NCBI GenBank assembly: GCA_003021685.1
Contig: PXRO01000004.1
Coordinates: forward strand, 1-64,000
Direction of reading: 5' to 3'
Length of the DNA stretch: 64,000 nucleotides
Origin: Halobacteriales archaeon QS_4_62_28
GTDB lineage: Archaea > Halobacteriota > Halobacteria > Halobacteriales > Haloarculaceae
Within the stretch, counting starts at the first letter, position 1. Each line of letters opens with the position of its first letter. The translations under genes were made by a program, and so were the position numbers. Positions 61,049 through 64,000 of this stretch are shown piece by piece. The notes under the pieces were generated by a model. The model saw only the letters and a list, made by a program, of their open reading frames with translations, did no database searches and had not been told where the DNA came from.

Positions 61049-61220
61049 ATCTGTTTATAAGCACAATCACATATAGTTCCGCCGACGGAACACATACCCG
61101 AACGCACCCCACTGTGAGGGCTGCCGGTGTACAGACGGTTCAAGGCAACTGCCCCGGGGTTGAAGCCGACAACACACAATCTCTATTACGAATTAGTATG
61201 AATTATACATAGTGAGTTCG

Positions 61221-61340
61221 ATGGAATGCTACCCGAACCTCAGAGAACGCGGGCAAGTCACAATTCCAGAAGAAGTGCGTGAGGCGCTCAATCTGGAAGA
61301 AGGCGACCAGTTGAAACTCACTGTCGAAGAACTCAACTAA
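61221..61340 (+). CDS. AbrB/SpoVT-type mini-protein, 39 aa, in the TnpB element
   Basis: ATG 61221 opens MECYPNLRERGQVTIPEEV, continuing REALNLEEGDQLKLTVEELN to TAA, 6 bases before the tnpB ATG. RGQVTIPEEVREALNLEEGD is the swapped-hairpin AbrB DNA-binding motif. A GTG 9 bases upstream is an alternative start. It is shorter than most AbrB proteins and too short for the ORF track. Tight spacing suggests coupling with tnpB, perhaps to limit expression. Confidence 0.6.
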   Translation: MECYPNLRERGQVTIPEEVREALNLEEGDQLKLTVEELN

Positions 61341-61346
61341 CAACGT

Positions 61347-62587
61347 ATGGTGAAACACACGCTTCGATTCCGAGCGTACCTGCCCGATGACGTGGCGAGC
61401 GAAGCGTGGCACCAGATCGATATCCTGCGACAGATTCGCAACCATGCCGTGCGGGACTACTACAACTCGGACTACAATGACCGGCCATCGGACTACGACC
61501 AACATAACAAACACATTGAGTGGACAGACCGCTGGCCGACTTTTCCAATCCATCACAACACGCCGCACAACAAGTTATCAGCCAAATTCACGACGATCTT
61601 GAAACGCTCCAAAAACGTCGAGATGAAGGCTACAATATCGGGAGATTGCGGTGGCAAGGAGCGGGTGAATTTCGGTCAGTGTCGCACAATCAGTCCAGTC
61701 GCTTCAACGTGGATCACAACACGGGCGACGACCGATTCGTGCGACTTCGACTCGAAAAGATTGGCTGGCTCAAAATCCGAGCAAAACGTGACGTACCACC
61801 AACAGACGGGATTGATGAAGTTATTTTGAAAAAGGAGACAACTGGCGAGTGGTACGTCTCACTGGTGACTTCTGTGGAAGACACACCTGCGAAACCGCCA
61901 CTCAGTGAGATTGAACCTGAAGACTGCGTGGGTGTTGACCTTGGTATCACCAGCTACATCCACACCTCGGAAAACTTGTCCGTAGATACGCTTGACCTGT
62001 CCGACGAGTACGACCGCTACGCGCGCGAACAGCGGAAACTCGACCGGAAAGAATACGGTTCCGCCAACTGGGAGAAACAACGCAGGAAGGTAGCCCAAAC
62101 AAAACGAACAATCAAACGGAAAGTGCGCGACTACCAGCACAAACTCACAACATGGCTGGTCACAGAGTACGACGTTGTAGCTGTCGAAGATTTGGACGTG
62201 AAGCCGATGCTGGAAACCAGCCAGAATGCCAAAAACAAGCAAGACGCCGCCTGGTCGCGCTTTATCGAACTGCTGGAATACAAAGCCGACCTACACGGCA
62301 CGCACGTTGAAAAAGTGAAACCAGCAGGCACGACCAAAGAGTGCGCGGTTTGTGGTGTCAAAACAGCCAAGCCAATCTGGGTGCGGGAGCATTCTTGTCC
62401 AGCGTGCGGCCACCAAGACGACCGCGACCTCAATGCGGCGAAAAATATTCTCTCTCGTGGTTTGAAGCAGATAGGGGCGGGACACTCCGAATCAACGCCT
62501 GTGCAGACTGCGCTCCCTACGTTCACGCCACAACGAGTGGCAGTGGATGCAAAGCGCGTCGTTGAAGCAGGAAGCCCCGGGGCTTGA
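61347..62587 (+). pseudogene. tnpB: TnpB RNA-guided nuclease gene with one frameshift
   Basis: The first part reads MVKHTLRFRAYLPDDVASEAW up to WPTFPIHHN. Homology then continues in another frame (AAQQVISQIHDDLETLQKRRDEGYNIGRLRW) to the stop at 62587. A one-base change near 61555 accounts for it; joined length is about 413 residues, normal for haloarchaeal TnpB. All RuvC-like catalytic sites are intact: GVDLGITSY (Asp), VAVEDLDVKPM (Glu) and GHQDDRDLNAAKNIL (Asp). The zinc finger CAVCGVKT..CPACG is also intact. It could be a recent inactivation, programmed frameshifting or a sequencing error. Confidence 0.85.
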
Positions 62588-62645
62588 CCCCGGGGTGAAT
62601 TCACACAGACAGCAGTATGACAAGCGTCGGCCGCCAACGCATCGT

Positions 62646-63857
62646 ATGCTCGCTTTCGACGACGTGCTGGCCGCGCGTGACCGCGTGGCCGAGACGGCAC
62701 GGCACACGCCACTCGATTACTCGCACACCTTTTCATCGATGACCGGTGGGGATGTCCACCTCAAACTCGAGCTGTTCCAGCGGACCGGCGCGTTCAAGAT
62801 CCGCGGGGCGACCAACCGCATCGCGACGCTCTCGGACGACGAACGCGAGGCAGGCGTCGTCACGGCAAGCGCCGGCAACCACGCACAGGGGGTCGCACTG
62901 GCGGCGACGCGAGCGGGCGTCGACTCGACGATTGTCATGCCCGAGCGGGCACCCGTTTCGAAGGTCACGGCCACCAGAAGCTACGGCGGGCGGGTGGTGC
63001 TGGCCGGCCGGGACTACGACGAGGCGGCCGAGCGGGCCCACGAAATCGAGCACGAGGAAGAGCGTATCTACGTCCACGCCTTCGATGATCCGATGGTAAT
63101 GGCCGGCCAGGGGACGATTGGCCTGGAAATCTACGAGGACCTGCCCGGCGTCGACACCGTCGTTGTCCCTATCGGCGGTGGCGGTCTCATCAGCGGCATC
63201 GCTACGGCACTGAAAGGACACGACGAGGACATCCGCGTGATCGGTGTCCAGGCCGAAGGCGCGTCGAGCCTCGTTCCATCGCTCCAGAACGGCGAAATCG
63301 TCGAGCGCGAGAGCGTCCAGACCATCGCCGACGGCATCGCGACACGTAAGGTCGGCGAGCAGACCTTCGAGGTGATCAAAGAGCGCGTCGACGAGGTCGT
63401 CACCGTCTCCGACCCGGAGATCGCCCTCGCCGTGACGACGCTGCTCGAACGCTCGAAAATCCTGGCCGAGGGGGCGGGTGCGGTCTCGCTCGCGGCCCTC
63501 CTCGATGGCAAATTCGACTACGAGGACGGCGAGACTATCGTCCCGGCGCTGTGTGGCGGCAACATCGACCTGAACGCCCTGACCAACGTCATCATGCGAG
63601 GCCTGGTCGAGACGGGCCGCTACCTCAAGATCCGGACGGTGCTTGCAGACCGCCCCGGCGCACTGGAAGACCTGGTCGAGATTCTCTCGGCGGCCCGTGC
63701 TAACATCTACGGCATCGAGCACGACCGGACCTCCCGTGACATCGCAATGAACAACGCCGAGGTCGTACTGGACCTCGAAACCCGGGGCCACGACCACGTC
63801 GAGAAACTCCTCGACGCGCTCGACGACGCCGGCTACGAAGTCGACGTGCTCGTGTGA
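62646..63857 (+). CDS. ilvA: threonine ammonia-lyase (threonine dehydratase)
   Basis: It deaminates threonine to 2-oxobutanoate for isoleucine synthesis or catabolism. ATG 62646 (MLAFDDVLAARDRVAETARHTP) gives 403 residues; the longer track start reads from the TnpB element. The PLP Lys is in GAFKIRGATNR. ASAGNHAQGVALAA and the phosphate loop PIGGGGLISG follow. A short C-terminal ACT-type domain (GRYLKIRTVLADRPGALEDLVEILSAARANIYGIEHDRTS) marks the 400-residue form. The TnpB element lies about 50 bp upstream and may have displaced its promoter. Confidence 0.94.
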   Translation: MLAFDDVLAARDRVAETARHTPLDYSHTFSSMTGGDVHLKLELFQRTGAFKIRGATNRIATLSDDEREAGVVTASAGNHAQGVALAATRAGVDSTIVMPERAPVSKVTATRSYGGRVVLAGRDYDEAAERAHEIEHEEERIYVHAFDDPMVMAGQGTIGLEIYEDLPGVDTVVVPIGGGGLISGIATALKGHDEDIRVIGVQAEGASSLVPSLQNGEIVERESVQTIADGIATRKVGEQTFEVIKERVDEVVTVSDPEIALAVTTLLERSKILAEGAGAVSLAALLDGKFDYEDGETIVPALCGGNIDLNALTNVIMRGLVETGRYLKIRTVLADRPGALEDLVEILSAARANIYGIEHDRTSRDIAMNNAEVVLDLETRGHDHVEKLLDALDDAGYEVDVLV

Positions 63858-63880
63858 TTGCCCACCCGAGAACGAAAGTG

Positions 63881-63888
63881 CTTAAACG
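63881..63888 (+). promoter_or_regulatory. TATA box of tRNA-Ser
   Basis: CTTAAACG lies 26-33 bases before the first base of tRNA-Ser, the expected archaeal box A distance, in a GC-rich gap after ilvA. Confidence 0.5.
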
Positions 63889-63913
63889 CCTCACCGCACA
63901 CCTTTCGACGCGT

Positions 63914-63995
63914 GCCAGGATGGCCGAACGGTAAGGCGCACGCCTGGAAAGCGTGTTCCCTTTCGGGATTCTGGGTTCAAATCCCAGTCCTGGCG
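63914..63995 (+). tRNA. tRNA-Ser(GGA)
   Basis: The acceptor stem is GCCAGGA/TCCTGGC with discriminator G. The anticodon stem CACGC/GCGTG encloses CTGGAAA, so the anticodon is GGA (Ser, UCC/UCU). A long variable arm (TTCCCTTTCGGGAT) is typical of class II tRNA-Ser. The T arm is CTGGG-TTCAAAT-CCCAG. CCA is not encoded. Confidence 0.93.
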
Positions 63996-64000
63996 TCCGA

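Larger units (their letters stand above)
61141..62600 (+). mobile_element. IS200/IS605-family (TnpB-only) element
   Basis: The left end region has GGCAACTGCCCCGGGGTTGAAGCC (61144-61167). The right end is the perfect hairpin CCCCGGGG-cttga-CCCCGGGG (62575-62595) followed by TGAATTCAC. Between them lie a 39-residue AbrB-like ORF and tnpB; there is no tnpA. The hairpin right end directly after the tnpB stop is typical of elements whose 3' region encodes the guide RNA. Exact boundaries are estimates. The element sits 46-50 bp upstream of ilvA. Confidence 0.75.

Overview
The window is chromosomal DNA of a haloarchaeon (class Halobacteria, probably near Haloarcula/Halorhabdus/Halomicrobium). This rests on high GC, very acidic proteins, archaeal replication proteins (PriL, PCNA, the DP2 subunit of polymerase D, Hjc), a thermosome, archaeal PurO and TiaS, and many small families found only in haloarchaea. 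Most of the 64 kb is ordinary core genome. No rRNA, CRISPR array or replication origin is visible.

Layout. 1-9.1 kb: end of an unidentified gene, a CdrS-like ribbon-helix-helix regulator, the replication cluster pcn/membrane protein/priL, rlmE, a SWIM zinc-finger gene, hjc, a 600-bp non-coding stretch with RNA-like folds and a TnpB-element remnant, a thioesterase, a TetR regulator with a clear operator, and a GNAT gene. 9.2-20.2 kb: aspartate kinase, metallophosphoesterase, purO, a duplicated-domain protein, tRNA-Gln with a downstream att-like duplication, a three-way-junction fold, arsM, a squalene synthase-type gene, a bacterial-type leuS and a CNNM/CorC-type membrane protein. 20.2-22.0 kb: an AT-rich decay island (IS6 fragment, truncated gene, broken cupin gene, lipoprotein). 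22.0-34.9 kb: polC with a 180-residue mini-intein, a PPC protein, a 2H phosphoesterase, a membrane-anchored HTH regulator, thermosome, a UspA protein with a zinc ribbon, an ornithine cyclodeaminase-family enzyme, signal peptidase, Hsp20 and pheA. 35-45 kb: lpdA, a mannonate dehydratase-like gene, an ABC-2 exporter, a frameshifted sulfatase, a prepilin peptidase with an in-frame 60-bp tandem repeat, and hisI. 45-58 kb: phosphohexomutase, pyrE, glutaredoxin, an HTH regulator, tiaS, a threonine synthase-like gene, an aspartoacylase-like gene, a PhoU/TrkA-C protein, gltA and a K+ channel with RCK domains. 58-64 kb: a double-HTH protein, a Bat-type PAS/GAF/HTH regulator, a TnpB element with a frameshift, ilvA and tRNA-Ser(GGA).

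The most unusual signal is not a gene. At least nine clear intergenic palindromes of 80-84 bp, plus degenerate copies, fall into four sequence families. All share the same architecture: a terminal arm of 15 nt beginning ATA(C/G) and ending GTA, an internal palindrome, and often an ACTG extension at one end. They sit exactly at stop codons or in promoter regions and occur in both orientations. Across families the arm sequences differ while the fold is kept, which suggests one superfamily of structured miniature elements. Other structured loci are the three-way junction at 13.3-13.46 kb and the folded non-coding stretch at 6.6-7.0 kb.
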